64,000 nucleotides of DNA from Aureimonas pseudogalii (GCF_014196835.1 NZ_JACIEK010000001.1:124001-188000); one strand, 5' to 3'. Shown: positions 31,972 to 41,599, counted from the first letter of the stretch. Notes: a model not told the origin generated them from the letters alone. Translations and numbers: made by a program.

Positions 31972-32427
31972 TCAATCGTGGTCGGGGAACAGCGTGTCGA
32001 GATCGACGTCCTGTGCCGAGGTCAGCGAGTCCTTGGTCAGCTCCGGCACGGTGATGCGCATCCGGTTGCCGTCCATCGTCATCTGCAGTGCGTTGAAGCC
32101 GATGAGCACGTCCTTCTCGCCGACGCCGAGGAAGCCGCCGACTTCCACCACGGCCGCGGCGACCGTGCCGTCCGAGTTCACGACGAGATCCTCGATCTCA
32201 CCGATCTTCTCGTTGTTGGCGCCATAGACGTCCTTGTCGTCGAGATCGCTCGCGAGATGGCTCATGGGCATCGAGCCCGCGGCGCCGGCGGCCGGCATCG
32301 TGTAGAACGCGCCGCCCGTGTTGGCGGTGACGGCGGACGGCGTGGTCGTCGTGGTCGTGGCGGTCTGGGCGATGGCGGCTCCGCCGAGGAGCGTCGCGAA
32401 ACCAGCAGCGAGAACGAGTGACTTCAT
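31972..32427 (-). CDS. Exported PRC-barrel domain protein
   Basis: 151 residues. A signal peptide (MKSLVLAAGFATLLGGAAIAQ) is followed by a Thr-rich linker (TATTTTTTPSAVTA) and a PRC-barrel domain from about residue 58: ASDLDDKDVYGANNEKIGEIEDLVVNSDG, cited as landmarks DVYGANNEKIGEIEDL and EVGGFLGVGEKDVLIGF. PRC barrels occur in RimM and photosynthetic reaction-centre H subunits; secreted single-domain versions are common in Hyphomicrobiales, without known role. It probably sits in the periplasm. Same strand as sodC, 126 bp apart. Confidence 0.88.
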   Translation of the reverse strand: MKSLVLAAGFATLLGGAAIAQTATTTTTTPSAVTANTGGAFYTMPAAGAAGSMPMSHLASDLDDKDVYGANNEKIGEIEDLVVNSDGTVAAAVVEVGGFLGVGEKDVLIGFNALQMTMDGNRMRITVPELTKDSLTSAQDVDLDTLFPDHD

Positions 32428-32553
32428 GATGGGGTAGGCCTTTCAGTAGGGATGCCGCTCTGGTGCGGCACCATGTCCTTCGGGGGACGAGACGCGTTGG
32501 CCGGGGGTCCGGTTCCGCGCCTCACGCGAAGAAAAATTCGGGAACCTTTCCGT

Positions 32554-33069
32554 TCAGGACGCCGGAAAGACGACGCCGCACGCCATCCGGCTGCCGGCAT
32601 TGCCGCTCGGCTGCGAGGCATAGTCGTCCATGCCGCCGTGAACCATCAGCGCGGTGCCGTCGGCATCGGCGAGCGGCGCGTCGCCGCCCTCGAAGCGAAC
32701 CATCGGGTTGAACTGCTGAAAGCGCGCCTTGCCTCCGACGACGTAGACATTGGCCATGTCGCCGGGGTGGGGACCGTTGGCGGCCTCGAAGCCGTGCTCC
32801 TTGGCCGTAGGGTTGTGATGGCCTTTGGCGCTGTCGAAATTGCCGTCGCAGAGGCCGGCCTCGTGGAAGTGGAAGCCGTATTCGCCGTCCGCCATGCCGG
32901 TGAGATCGCCGTCGAGGAGCACGCCGTTCGGCGTCTGGGTCAACGTGACCGTGCCGTGGGCGGCACCGTCGGCGCTCTTCAATTCGACCCGGCGCGGCTC
33001 CGGCGTGGACTGCGCCATCGCCGGTGCGGCGAAGGCGACGAGGGCGGCGACGGCGAGCAGACGTGTCAT
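32554..33069 (-). CDS. sodC: Superoxide dismutase [Cu-Zn], periplasmic
   Basis: 171 residues. A signal peptide (MTRLLAVAALVAFAAPAMA) precedes a Cu-Zn SOD domain. Metal-binding motifs are recognisable: GFHFHEAGLC (two Cu-ligand His and the disulfide Cys), KGHHNPTAKEHG (bridging and Zn-ligand His), HPGDMANVYV (Zn-ligand His and Asp), MVHGGMDDY (last Cu-ligand His), and the terminal SRMACGVV with the guiding Arg and second Cys. It converts superoxide to peroxide in the periplasm. It could share a transcript with the PRC-barrel gene, though the gap allows a separate promoter. Confidence 0.95.
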   Translation of the reverse strand: MTRLLAVAALVAFAAPAMAQSTPEPRRVELKSADGAAHGTVTLTQTPNGVLLDGDLTGMADGEYGFHFHEAGLCDGNFDSAKGHHNPTAKEHGFEAANGPHPGDMANVYVVGGKARFQQFNPMVRFEGGDAPLADADGTALMVHGGMDDYASQPSGNAGSRMACGVVFPAS

Positions 33070-33232
33070 GGTGGTTCTCCAGGATGGCGGTCCCGTCGGA
33101 CCGGATCTGGACCGAACGCCCCGCCGCCCACCCCGTTCCGGCCGGCTGCCTGACGAGGGCGTGAGCTCTCACCGGAGCGGCACGATCTGCTTTATGCTCG
33201 GGCGACGATCTACCGAAACGGAGCCCAAGCCC

Positions 33233-33634
33233 ATGCAGGACGACGACACCCAGCCCCAGGGCGAACTGACGGTGCGCATTCTCGCCATGCCCGCCGACGC
33301 GAATGCGGCGGGCGACATCTTCGGCGGCTGGGTCATGTCGCAGATGGACCTCGCCGCCGGCATTCGCGGCGCGGAGCGGGCGCGCGGGCGGGTGGCCACC
33401 GTGGCGGTGAACGCCCTCGCCTTCCGCCGGCCGGTGCATGTCGGCGACACGCTCTGCGTCTACACGCGGCTGGAACGCGTCGGCCGAACCTCGATCACAC
33501 TCGCGATCGAAGCCTGGGCGCGGCGCTATCTGGCTTCGACGCGGGAGAAGGTGACCGAGGGTGTCTTCGTCATGGTGGCGCTCGATGAAGCGGGCCAGCC
33601 GACGCCCGTTCCCGTCGACCCGCTTGCCGGATAG
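33233..33634 (+). CDS. Acyl-CoA thioesterase (YciA-like, HotDog fold)
   Basis: 133 residues. The HotDog domain carries the family's N-terminal signature PADANAAGDIFGGWVMSQMD (catalytic Asp in the ANAAGDIFGG loop), then VATVAVNALAFRRPVHVGD and the C-terminal EGVFVMVALDE strand. It hydrolyses acyl-CoA esters in the cytoplasm. ATG at 33233 has ACGGAG about 10 bases upstream; an ATG 13 codons earlier (33194) is the alternative. Divergent from sodC, followed by a terminator shared with the convergent gene. Confidence 0.92.
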   Translation: MQDDDTQPQGELTVRILAMPADANAAGDIFGGWVMSQMDLAAGIRGAERARGRVATVAVNALAFRRPVHVGDTLCVYTRLERVGRTSITLAIEAWARRYLASTREKVTEGVFVMVALDEAGQPTPVPVDPLAG

Positions 33635-33704
33635 GCCAGCCGGACGACGGGGTCGGACACGAGCCATGCCGCCAGAACCGAAGTGCGGCGCCGTCTCAAT
33701 ACGA

Positions 33705-33734
33705 CGAAGGCCCCGCCGGATGACGGGGCCTTCG
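33705..33734. terminator. Bidirectional terminator after the thioesterase gene
   Basis: Perfect 11-bp stem CGAAGGCCCCG / CGGGGCCTTCG with an eight-base loop, lying between the convergent stops at 33634 and 33751. Confidence 0.8.
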
Positions 33735-33750
33735 CTTCAGGGTGTGGAGA

Positions 33751-34341
33751 TCAGTTGGCGGGCGCCGGCGTCACCGGAGGGGTCGGCGGCGTGGTGCCAC
33801 CTGCGGGCGGCGTGGTCTCACCGGCCGGCGGCGGGGGCGGGGTGTCGCCGTCCACGAGCGAACGCGGCGGCGGGGGCACGCGGTCGCCCGGCTCCATTCC
33901 CGGCAGCTTGGCCATCGCGTCGAGCACCGGCTGGGCGGCATCCACGCAGTCGGCGATGCGCTCGTCGCCGCAATCGACCCGGATCGCCCGGCCCTCGCCG
34001 AGGCGGATCTCGAAGCCGGCCTTCGGCGGCGGCGGCGGCGGTCCGCGACGGCCGTCCGGTCCATGCGGCCCGGGCCGGTCGCCGCGATCCATGTCGGGAC
34101 GGCGCGGTCCGTCGCGGTCCTCGTCGGAATTGCGCGCCCAGCGGTCGCCGTGGCGCATGTCGCGCATGCGGTTGTCGTCGTCGCGGTCGGCGCGACGCTC
34201 GGGACGCGGCGGCGGGCCGTCTTCGCGGTCGGCGGGACGCTCGTATCGATCGGTGTCGTAGTCGCCGGAATCCTGCGCGTGAGCCGCCATCGGTGCCGCC
34301 GATGCCAGCAGAATGGCCGCGAGGGAAAGGTGCTTCAGCAT
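33751..34341 (-). CDS. Secreted Pro/Arg/Asp-rich protein of unknown function
   Basis: 196 residues. A signal peptide (MLKHLSLAAILLASAAPMAAHA) leads to a charged, disordered stretch of Arg, Asp and Pro (about residues 25-105). A short ordered core follows (FEIRLGEGRAIRVDCGDERIADCVDAAQPVLDAM, landmarks GEGRAIRVDCGD and ADCVDAAQPVLD; two Cys could form a disulfide), then a Pro/Thr-rich tail. I do not recognise the family; the core resembles a small conserved domain seen in rhizobial periplasmic proteins. The ATG at 34341 begins the signal peptide. It follows the extensin-family gene by 114 bp on the same strand, so both may concern the cell envelope. Confidence 0.72.
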   Translation of the reverse strand: MLKHLSLAAILLASAAPMAAHAQDSGDYDTDRYERPADREDGPPPRPERRADRDDDNRMRDMRHGDRWARNSDEDRDGPRRPDMDRGDRPGPHGPDGRRGPPPPPPKAGFEIRLGEGRAIRVDCGDERIADCVDAAQPVLDAMAKLPGMEPGDRVPPPPRSLVDGDTPPPPPAGETTPPAGGTTPPTPPVTPAPAN

Positions 34342-34455
34342 ACCCGTTTCCTGTCGTTGAGGTCGGATCCATGTCCGTGGCTCACCAACGCGCGATCCCG
34401 GCAAGTGTTGCCATGTCCATCATGTGAACTTCTCGTAACGGTCCGCCGACGATCC

Positions 34456-35868
34456 TCACTTGCAGACGGGGCGCAGCCGCGTCTTCACGTCGAGATGCAG
34501 ATGGTCGGCATGGGCCCGATTGTAGCCGGGACCGAGCACCGTGCCGAAGTGTCGGCAGCTCGCAGTGCGGATGGCCGTCTGGAAGGCGCGCTCGCGAAAC
34601 GAGAAGGCGCCCTTCGGCTCCACCCGCACCGTCGAGCCGTCGGCAAAGCGGAAGCCGCCGACATCGAGCGCGTTGCCGCCGGCGTGCTCGGAAATGGTGC
34701 GCGATCCCGCGATGCGCGAGCATCGGTAGGACGAGGCGTTGATCAGTGCCGTCGGGCGCTTCCAGAGCTTCCAGCGCGCCGCCGGCTTCACGTCGTCGCG
34801 CAGCCAGCGGGCCACGCGCAGCGCGGCCGCGCAGTTCATCGTCGCGGGGGGCGACATGGCGATGCCCGCGACGGCCTGCGAGACGCGCACGGGATGGTCG
34901 ATCCCGCAGGCGCCGCCCGTGGCGACGCGCGACACGTCGCGGTAGACGACGCCCAGCCGCTTCAGCTCGCGACGACACATCGCCTCCGACGCCGCCAGCG
35001 GCCGGTAGCCCTCGGGCACCTCGCGCTCGAAGACGCCGAGCCCCGGCCGGTCCATGCCGCCCGTGCGCGGCGAACCGGACGGCGCATAGGCCGGCAGCGA
35101 TGCGAGCACGCGCGCATCGTTTGCCGGCTCGGCGTCGGTCAGGCCCTCCCAGGGATCGAAGCGCGCGTCGGGTTCGGCACCGTGGCCGGCCCCGCCGTCG
35201 TCCACGATTTCGGGCGGGCGTGACGGCGCGAGCGAGGCCTCCCGGACGGGCGGCTCGTCCACCGGCTCGGCGTCGGACCGGCGCTGCGGGCTGAGATCGC
35301 GCACGGGATAGGTACGGCCGTAATTGCCGGGGCCGGGATCCTCGCGCGTTCCAGGCGCGGCCTCCTGTTCCGGTGCAGCATCCACCGGCTCGGCTCTCTC
35401 CGGCGGCTCGGCCCACTCGGGCGGCGGGGCGGCGGGACGGCGTGCGGCCTTGCGAGGGGCAGCGCGACGGGCCGGTGCAACGTCCTCGTCCGCGCCCGGC
35501 TGCTCGTAGGCGGGGCTCGGCACATAGCCGGAATCTGCCTCCGGCAACGCCCCGCCCCAGACGAGGCGGCCGGCCGCACGGCTTTCCACGGGGGGGCTGG
35601 ACCAGGTTTGCGCAGGCGGCAACGGCTCGGCCTCCACCGGCGCGTCCATGGGTTCGAACTCGGCGGGCGCCGGGCTGCGCACGGGCGCCGAGCGTCGCGC
35701 AGGCTTGCGTCGTTCGCTCGAGGGCGCGGCGGAAACGTTGGGAATGTCCGCCGGCGGGATCGGCGGGGCGCGGTCCATCGCCCGCGTCGAGGGCCCGTCG
35801 GCGCTCGCCGCCGCGTACAGAGCGGCGGCGAGCGTGACGATGCGCCAGCCCGTCTTACGAGATACCAT
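34456..35868 (-). CDS. Extensin-family protein (extensin-like C-terminal domain)
   Basis: 470 residues. An N-terminal membrane or signal segment (TLAAALYAAASA) and a long Pro/Ala/Glu-rich disordered region (about residues 25-280) precede the extensin-like C-terminal domain (about 290-470). That domain shows ISEHAGGNALDVGGFRFADG and AHADHLHLDVKTR, the H-x-x-x-x-x-D and H-x-H pattern shared with zinc D,D-peptidases of the M15 type, so a peptidoglycan-related role is likely but unproven. Cys pairs (AMCRREL, GGACGID, MNCAAAL, SYRCSR) could form disulfides in the periplasm. The domain occurs widely in Hyphomicrobiales. Start at 35868 ATG. Confidence 0.88.
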   Translation of the reverse strand: MVSRKTGWRIVTLAAALYAAASADGPSTRAMDRAPPIPPADIPNVSAAPSSERRKPARRSAPVRSPAPAEFEPMDAPVEAEPLPPAQTWSSPPVESRAAGRLVWGGALPEADSGYVPSPAYEQPGADEDVAPARRAAPRKAARRPAAPPPEWAEPPERAEPVDAAPEQEAAPGTREDPGPGNYGRTYPVRDLSPQRRSDAEPVDEPPVREASLAPSRPPEIVDDGGAGHGAEPDARFDPWEGLTDAEPANDARVLASLPAYAPSGSPRTGGMDRPGLGVFEREVPEGYRPLAASEAMCRRELKRLGVVYRDVSRVATGGACGIDHPVRVSQAVAGIAMSPPATMNCAAALRVARWLRDDVKPAARWKLWKRPTALINASSYRCSRIAGSRTISEHAGGNALDVGGFRFADGSTVRVEPKGAFSFRERAFQTAIRTASCRHFGTVLGPGYNRAHADHLHLDVKTRLRPVCK

Positions 35869-35981
35869 CGGGGCGGCCTCTCATCCTCCGCGATACTCGA
35901 GCGGATCACGGTGACGATAGCGCTCGTTCGGTCAACGAAGGATGAACGGATCGGCTCGAATGCGATGCCGTTCGCGTGAGA

Positions 35982-36383
35982 TCAGATCCCGTCGAGCGCG
36001 GCGCGCGGATCGACCCGCGGGTCCGGCCCGTAGCGGTTGGGTCCGTCGGTGCCGGGAAGAAAGCCGATCTCGCCGAGAGCCCACCCGACACCGACGACGG
36101 GAACGAACAGCAGGAGGATCCACCATCCAGACTTGCCGCGGTCGTGCCAACGCTTGGTCTGCACCGACAGGCACGCGACGCAGACGAGAACGGGAAACAG
36201 AATCTGGGAGACGACGAAGAGCCCGGCGAGCACGCCCGCGAGCATTCCAGAGGCGAACTTGACCAAGAGGACCGTCGCCAACCCCCAACCGGCCGTCGTT
36301 CCCGAAAGGATCATCGTCGCGATCCAGAACCACTTGCGGCTGATGCGCCCATGAAAGTCGAACAGGAGCAACTGGTAGCTCAT
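35982..36383 (-). CDS. DUF805 membrane protein
   Basis: 133 residues with three or four hydrophobic segments. The family marks are clear: N-terminal [13 protein letters not shown], central [16 protein letters not shown] and C-terminal [16 protein letters not shown]805 proteins are inner-membrane proteins of unknown function. The gene stands alone, about 110 bp upstream of the extensin-family gene on the same strand and divergent from uvrB. Confidence 0.9.
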   Translation of the reverse strand: MSYQLLLFDFHGRISRKWFWIATMILSGTTAGWGLATVLLVKFASGMLAGVLAGLFVVSQILFPVLVCVACLSVQTKRWHDRGKSGWWILLLFVPVVGVGWALGEIGFLPGTDGPNRYGPDPRVDPRAALDGI

Positions 36384-36556
36384 CGGCAGTTGTCCTCGGT
36401 CGCAGATGCTCGGTCGCGCATCGCGATCGGCCGTCAGGCACCGTCCGCCCTACACGCCGGGCGCGTGGAAGGCAGCAGACGCCCCGCCACACATGCGACG
36501 AAACCCGCCGCCCGTTCCCCCTTTATTCCGCCGCCCCTGCGGCCCATATTGCCGCC

Positions 36557-39500
36557 ATGTCCGAGCCCAAGACGCCCAAGCCCCGCCGTTCGCCGATCCT
36601 CGATTTTGCCGACGCCTCAGAGCGCTTGACGCCCGGTTTCGCCGAGGCGCCGCAGGCCTCGTTCGAGGGCGCGCCCCTCACCGGCCCGCTGTCAGGTTGG
36701 GCCGACGAGATCGCCCAGTCGCTGGAGGTGGAGGCCGAGCGCGCCGCCGATGCGCCGAAGGCCGCGAAGAAGGCGCCCACTGCGAAGAAGCCCGCCAAGG
36801 GCGAGGCCGCGCCGGCCGCCAAGACCGGCAAGACCGCGCGCGGCACCTCGATGGGCATCGCCGCCACGCCCACCGAGCGCGCGCGCGCCGGGCTCAATCC
36901 CGTGTCGGGCATGGACGTCTCGCTGGAGGATGCCGGGATGCTGCCCGAGGGCGGCGTCACCGCCACGGTGGAGGCGCTGACGCGGCTGATCTCCGAGGGC
37001 AACCCGCTTCTGAAGAACGGCGAGATCTGGGTGCCGCACCGCCCGGCGCGGCCCTCGAAGTCGGAAGGCGGCCACCGCTTCCGCCTCTCGTCCGACTACG
37101 AGCCGAAGGGCGACCAGCCCACCGCCATCCGCGATCTCGTGGCCGGCATCAGCGAGGACCAGGACCAGACGCAGGTGCTGCTCGGCGTCACCGGCTCCGG
37201 CAAGACCTTCACGGTGGCCAACGTCATCGAGCGCACGCAGCGCCCGGCGCTGGTGCTGGCGCCCAACAAGACGCTGGCAGCGCAGCTCTACGGCGAGTTC
37301 AAGAACTTCTTCCCCGACAACGCGGTGGAGTATTTCGTCTCCTACTACGACTACTATCAGCCCGAGGCCTACGTGCCGCGCTCCGACACGTTCATCGAGA
37401 AGGAATCCTCGATCAACGAGCAGATCGACCGGATGCGCCACGCCGCCACGCGCGCGCTGCTCGAGCGCGACGACGTCATCATCGTCGCCTCCGTATCCTG
37501 CATCTACGGCATCGGCTCGGTCGAGACCTACACGGCGATGACCTTCCAGATGGCGGTGGGCGACCGGCTCGATCAGCGCCAGTTGCTCGCCGATCTCGTG
37601 GCCCAGCAATACAAACGCCGCGACATGGACTTCACCCGCGGCTCGTTCCGCGTGCGCGGCGACACGATCGAGATCTTCCCGGCCCACCTCGAAGATCGCG
37701 CCTGGCGCATTTCGCTCTTCGGCGACGAGATCGAGGCGATCCACGAGTTCGACCCGCTCACCGGCAGCAAGTCCGACGACCTCAAGTCGGTGAAGATCTA
37801 CGCCAACTCGCACTACGTGACGCCGCGCCCGACGCTGCAGCAGGCGGTGAAGTCGATCAAGGAGGAGCTGCGGCTGCGGCTCGTCGAGCTGACCAAGGCG
37901 GGGCGCCTTCTCGAAGCGCAGCGGCTGGAGCAGCGCGTCGGCTTCGACATCGAGATGATCGAGGCCACCGGCTCCTGCCAGGGCATCGAGAACTATTCGC
38001 GCTACCTCACCGGGCGCCAGCCCGGCCACCCGCCGCCGACGCTCTTCGAATACCTGCCCGACAACGCCCTCGTCTTCATCGACGAGAGCCACGTCACCAT
38101 TCCGCAGATCGGCGCGATGTACCGGGGCGACTTCCGCCGCAAGGCGACGCTGGCCGAATACGGCTTCCGCCTGCCCTCCTGCATGGACAACCGGCCACTG
38201 CGCTTCGAGGAGTGGAACGCCATGCGCCCACCCACCGTCGCGGTGTCGGCGACGCCGGGCTCGTGGGAGCTGGAGGAGGCCGGCGGCGTCTTCGCCGAGC
38301 AGGTGATCCGCCCCACCGGGCTCACCGATCCGCCGATCGACATCCGCCCCGCCAAAAGCCAGGTCGACGACCTCCTCGGCGAGATCCGCGAGAAGGCGGC
38401 CGTCGGCTACCGCTCGCTCGTCACCGTGCTGACCAAGCGCATGGCGGAGGATCTCACCGAATACCTGCACGAGCAGGGCATCCGCGTGCGCTACATGCAC
38501 TCCGACATCGACACGCTGGAGCGCATCGAGATCATCCGCGACCTGCGGCTCGGCACGTTCGACTGTCTCGTCGGCATCAACCTGCTGCGCGAGGGCCTCG
38601 ACATTCCCGAATGCGGCCTCGTCGCCATTCTCGATGCCGATAAGGAGGGCTTCCTGCGCTCCGAGACCTCGCTGATCCAGACGATCGGGCGCGCCGCGCG
38701 CAACGTCGACGGGCAGGTGATCCTCTATGCCGACCGCGTCACCGGCTCGATGGAGCGCGCCATCGCCGAGACCAACCGGCGCCGCGAGAAGCAGGAGGCC
38801 TACAACGCCGCCAACGGCATCACGCCGGAATCGGTGAAGGCCAAGATCGCCGACATTCTCGACAGCTACTACGAGAAGGATCACGTGCGCGTGCCCACCG
38901 GCGCGCATGCCGCCTCGGGCGCCATGGTCGGCAACAACCTGAAGAGCCATCTGGAGCATCTGGAGAAGGAGATGCGCCACGCGGCCGCCGATCTCGACTT
39001 CGAGACGGCCGCGCGCCTGCGCGACGAGATCAAGCGCCTGCAGGCGACCGAGCTCGCCATCGCCGACGATCCCCTCGCCCGCACGCCCGAAATCGACATG
39101 TTTGCCGACGGCCCCACCGCCAAGCCGCGCGCCACGCCGCGCCCGCGCGGCAAACCCACTGCCAACCGCGAGAACCCGCGCTTCGGCCCCAACGGCGAAC
39201 CCCTCGCCGCCCGCATCAAGCCTGCCGATCATTCGGGCGTGCGCGCCCTCAACCGCGCCGACGCGTCCTCCTCTCCGCGAGGGGGAGACGATGCGGACGG
39301 GGGCACGAGGGGCGACGGCGCGTCGACGTCAGGCTACTTCGCCAAACCCTCGCTCGACGACATGGGCCCGGGCACCGACACGGCGACGCCGAACCGCCCG
39401 CTCTTCCGCAAGAACTCGCTGGACGAGATGACGGTCGGCCGCACCGAAAAGCCCCTCCACGCCGGCCCCCTCCCCCCGAAGCCCGGCGACGACCTCAAGC

Positions 39501-39601
39501 CGGTGCGGCGCGAGAAGATCGGTGCGGGGAGTTACGAGGACCCGGCGGACGAGAAGCGGCGGAAGCGCCGGCCGGGGAAGACGGGACGGCCGGGGCGTTG
39601 A
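36557..39601 (+). CDS. uvrB: UvrABC system protein B, with long terminal extensions
   Basis: 1014 residues against about 670 in E. coli. It is the damage-verifying helicase-like subunit of nucleotide excision repair. The canonical part begins near residue 174 ([17 protein letters not shown]). It has Walker [14 protein letters not shown] near residue 210, the beta-hairpin segment [20 protein letters not shown], the [11 protein letters not shown] motif II, helicase motifs V and VI ([21 protein letters not shown]), and a C-terminal UVR motif ([23 protein letters not shown]) ending near 830. An Ala/Lys-rich N-terminal extension of about 170 residues and a disordered tail of about 185 are added, as in other Hyphomicrobiales. 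SOS control is expected, but no LexA box was seen. Confidence 0.96.
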   Translation: MSEPKTPKPRRSPILDFADASERLTPGFAEAPQASFEGAPLTGPLSGWADEIAQSLEVEAERAADAPKAAKKAPTAKKPAKGEAAPAAKTGKTARGTSMGIAATPTERARAGLNPVSGMDVSLEDAGMLPEGGVTATVEALTRLISEGNPLLKNGEIWVPHRPARPSKSEGGHRFRLSSDYEPKGDQPTAIRDLVAGISEDQDQTQVLLGVTGSGKTFTVANVIERTQRPALVLAPNKTLAAQLYGEFKNFFPDNAVEYFVSYYDYYQPEAYVPRSDTFIEKESSINEQIDRMRHAATRALLERDDVIIVASVSCIYGIGSVETYTAMTFQMAVGDRLDQRQLLADLVAQQYKRRDMDFTRGSFRVRGDTIEIFPAHLEDRAWRISLFGDEIEAIHEFDPLTGSKSDDLKSVKIYANSHYVTPRPTLQQAVKSIKEELRLRLVELTKAGRLLEAQRLEQRVGFDIEMIEATGSCQGIENYSRYLTGRQPGHPPPTLFEYLPDNALVFIDESHVTIPQIGAMYRGDFRRKATLAEYGFRLPSCMDNRPLRFEEWNAMRPPTVAVSATPGSWELEEAGGVFAEQVIRPTGLTDPPIDIRPAKSQVDDLLGEIREKAAVGYRSLVTVLTKRMAEDLTEYLHEQGIRVRYMHSDIDTLERIEIIRDLRLGTFDCLVGINLLREGLDIPECGLVAILDADKEGFLRSETSLIQTIGRAARNVDGQVILYADRVTGSMERAIAETNRRREKQEAYNAANGITPESVKAKIADILDSYYEKDHVRVPTGAHAASGAMVGNNLKSHLEHLEKEMRHAAADLDFETAARLRDEIKRLQATELAIADDPLARTPEIDMFADGPTAKPRATPRPRGKPTANRENPRFGPNGEPLAARIKPADHSGVRALNRADASSSPRGGDDADGGTRGDGASTSGYFAKPSLDDMGPGTDTATPNRPLFRKNSLDEMTVGRTEKPLHAGPLPPKPGDDLKPVRREKIGAGSYEDPADEKRRKRRPGKTGRPGR

Positions 39602-39613
39602 AACGGCAGAGGA

Positions 39614-39802
39614 TTATTTTTTTACAAGACCCTTTGATCTTAGAGCGTGAGCAACAGAAGCTTTTCTTTCGAGAAATACATTAGCCACTGACTTCGAAAC
39701 ATCCCCCTCCAACTTAGAAGAGATCCTTGGATCCTTCTTTGTTGCTATTGGAAGGAGAAGAGACATTTGGAATGGTGCGGCTGGCTTCCCGTCGCGCGTC
39801 AT
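39614..39802 (-). CDS. Putative small ORF overlapping the 3' end of the deaminase gene
   Basis: 62 codons from an ATG at 39802. The first two thirds overlap the end of the deaminase gene in another frame, while the last 100 bp lie beyond its stop and read as a sensible basic peptide (SVANVFLERKASVAHALR, ending GLVKK). No ribosome-binding site is evident, so translation would depend on the upstream gene. It could be a real small downstream partner, a frame-shifted remnant of a longer C-terminus, or chance. No family recognised. Confidence 0.3.
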   Translation of the reverse strand: MTRDGKPAAPFQMSLLLPIATKKDPRISSKLEGDVSKSVANVFLERKASVAHALRSKGLVKK

Positions 39803-41309
39803 CGTTAACAACCTCCGATTCTGATATAGCGTTCGCGAGGACTATTTGTTCCCGACTGACAAGGGAATCCAGAGCCGGGGCAGCAACAGGTCGTGCTTCT
39901 TTTCGGTTTTTTGCGATAGCGCTACCGTTCGCTTTGCGGTCCCCAAACATTCCAAAAACCCGGTTAAAGCTGCCCGGAGCCACGCCTTCATACTGAAGAA
40001 ATTTTACCTTCCCACCTTCAGACTCAGACATAGTAATCGAGTCAGAGTGAAGTGTCAGTGCGAGGCTTTTTGGATATGGCTCTATATATAGAACTTTATC
40101 GATGCCGCTAGCAACTATATGCCTCGCGCAGCTGTGGCAAGGAAACGTAGTAGTGTATAATGAAGATCCAACTATTCCACCATTCCCTTGGCGAGCAACG
40201 GAGATAATAGCTTCCATTTCTGCATGTACGGCACGGGAAAATTCAATCAATGATTGAACTCCGCTTCTTTTTATATTTTCCTTTACATTTTCAGTATTTA
40301 CTGACGAACCTAACCCTTTTGATATTTGCTCTATTATACCTATCTTATGCTTGTCGTTCCAGCATATTTTGTTTTTCCATTTGAAGCATCGGTGATCGCC
40401 CGAGCTATCATCAGAGTTATACGTTCCCCCACCAAACCTAGGGACGTCATTCGCCCCTCTGCCGATGACTTCCCCCGTAGCAGATATGATGACGGCCCCG
40501 ACTTGACGTGACAAGCACGCGGACCCTAGCGCGGCACCTGCCGCCCCATGCATCGCAACTTCATCCTTGCTTGGCGTCTCAACAGATATACCGAAAATCA
40601 ACCGCAGAAATCTATCTATTGAAGTAGATAGCTTTTCTTCATTCGGCTGATCATTTCGGATGAATACATCCGCACCGGACATTGTCTTTCGAACGGACTG
40701 GCCATGCTCCAATCCCTCATCAAAGTCCGCGCTCTTAATTTTCTCTACATAGGAACTACTTCCTAATGAGCTCTCAACTCTTTCGATACGAATCTTTTCA
40801 GGAGCAAACACACCCATAAGCCAAAAAGAGTCGCCATAAACCTCCCTTAAAAGTTCGACCTCCTCTGGGTGCTTCAAGGAGTCAACAATGGTACAGAGTC
40901 TACGATCGCGAGGAGTGTCATCACCCTCGCGACTCTTGTAAATTCTATCTACAGCGATGGATGAAAGGACGTGATTTCCGAATTTCTCTCGGAGTTGATT
41001 CCCTATTGCCTGCAGCTTTTCCACCCGACCGGGATCACCAGCATCGACAGTAGCAGTCCCAGAATAGGTTTGCATAATTTTACTAAGTTTTATATAATCG
41101 ACTTCATAGCCATAATCTTCATTCAGTTTTTTACTAAGAATACTTGCAGTAGTCGTTGCACCCGACCCAACAGGTGCGACCATTCCAATTACTAGTTCTG
41201 CTGTTTTCCTCTCTGCCAGATTGAAAAATCGTTCTTCGCCCGCGTCCGAACTAGGAGCAGAACTAGGACGACGGCTGTAGAATTTTAGCTTCTCCGTAGC
41301 CGACGCCAT
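39714..41309 (-). CDS. avcD: AvcD-type anti-phage dCTP/dCMP deaminase
   Basis: 531 residues. The N-terminal half is a P-loop NTPase-like domain with GMVAPVGSGATTT (residues 42-54), and VDYIKLSKIM and CTIVDSLKHPEEV downstream. The C-terminal half is a cytidine/deoxycytidylate deaminase with the zinc site intact: His362-Ala-Glu364 (AVHAEMEAII) and Pro390-Cys391-x-x-Cys394 (TFPCHSC). This two-domain layout is that of AvcD/dCTP deaminases, which on infection deplete cellular dCTP and dCMP and stop phage replication. The ATG at 41309 has a strong AAGGAG site seven bases upstream. GC content and codon use are far lower than in both flanks, marking horizontal transfer. No integrase is near. Confidence 0.9.
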   Translation of the reverse strand: MASATEKLKFYSRRPSSAPSSDAGEERFFNLAERKTAELVIGMVAPVGSGATTTASILSKKLNEDYGYEVDYIKLSKIMQTYSGTATVDAGDPGRVEKLQAIGNQLREKFGNHVLSSIAVDRIYKSREGDDTPRDRRLCTIVDSLKHPEEVELLREVYGDSFWLMGVFAPEKIRIERVESSLGSSSYVEKIKSADFDEGLEHGQSVRKTMSGADVFIRNDQPNEEKLSTSIDRFLRLIFGISVETPSKDEVAMHGAAGAALGSACLSRQVGAVIISATGEVIGRGANDVPRFGGGTYNSDDSSGDHRCFKWKNKICWNDKHKIGIIEQISKGLGSSVNTENVKENIKRSGVQSLIEFSRAVHAEMEAIISVARQGNGGIVGSSLYTTTFPCHSCARHIVASGIDKVLYIEPYPKSLALTLHSDSITMSESEGGKVKFLQYEGVAPGSFNRVFGMFGDRKANGSAIAKNRKEARPVAAPALDSLVSREQIVLANAISESEVVNDDARREASRTIPNVSSPSNSNKEGSKDLF

Positions 41310-41593
41310 TCCGCACTCCTTAGCTGTATGTCGCGAGCTTCCTTCAATTTGAAGACGTACGCAAGTCCTCGCCACCACGTATCACAGTCGGTTCAGGATG
41401 TGATATGAATGGGCTTAGGACCACGAGGTGGCAGCCTTCGCATTCACTCAATAATAAACGTTGTGCGACGGTAGAATCTCTTCTGCTCTTACCGATCCTA
41501 TCACGCACTTTTTCGCTAAGGACCCAGGCTCTCGCGGTGGAAGGTGGAGGCGGTCGAGATATTTTACCGACATGACAGCGCTCAAGGAGACGC
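41310..41593 (-). ncRNA. Candidate AvcI-like antitoxin RNA or long leader of the deaminase gene
   Basis: About 284 bases between a TATAAT box (41600-41605) and the deaminase start. In characterised systems a small RNA, AvcI, encoded just upstream of avcD keeps the enzyme inactive until phage shut-off of transcription. Here the segment has no convincing protein: an 83-codon TTG frame (41344-41595) lacks a good site. It contains a stem TATCACA/TGTGATA (41380-41405, 12-base loop) and a CCAC-CTC-GTGG element near 41421-41431. The assignment rests on position and structure only; AvcI primary sequence is poorly conserved. Confidence 0.35.
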
Positions 41594-41599
41594 AATTTG

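Noticed and set aside
36692-39232. An 846-codon minus-strand frame opposite uvrB
   Set aside because: Low-information antisense frame; uvrB motifs occupy the plus strand throughout.
41344-41595. 83-codon frame within the deaminase leader
   Set aside because: TTG start without a clear ribosome-binding site and no recognisable composition. Kept only as a caveat to the RNA candidate.
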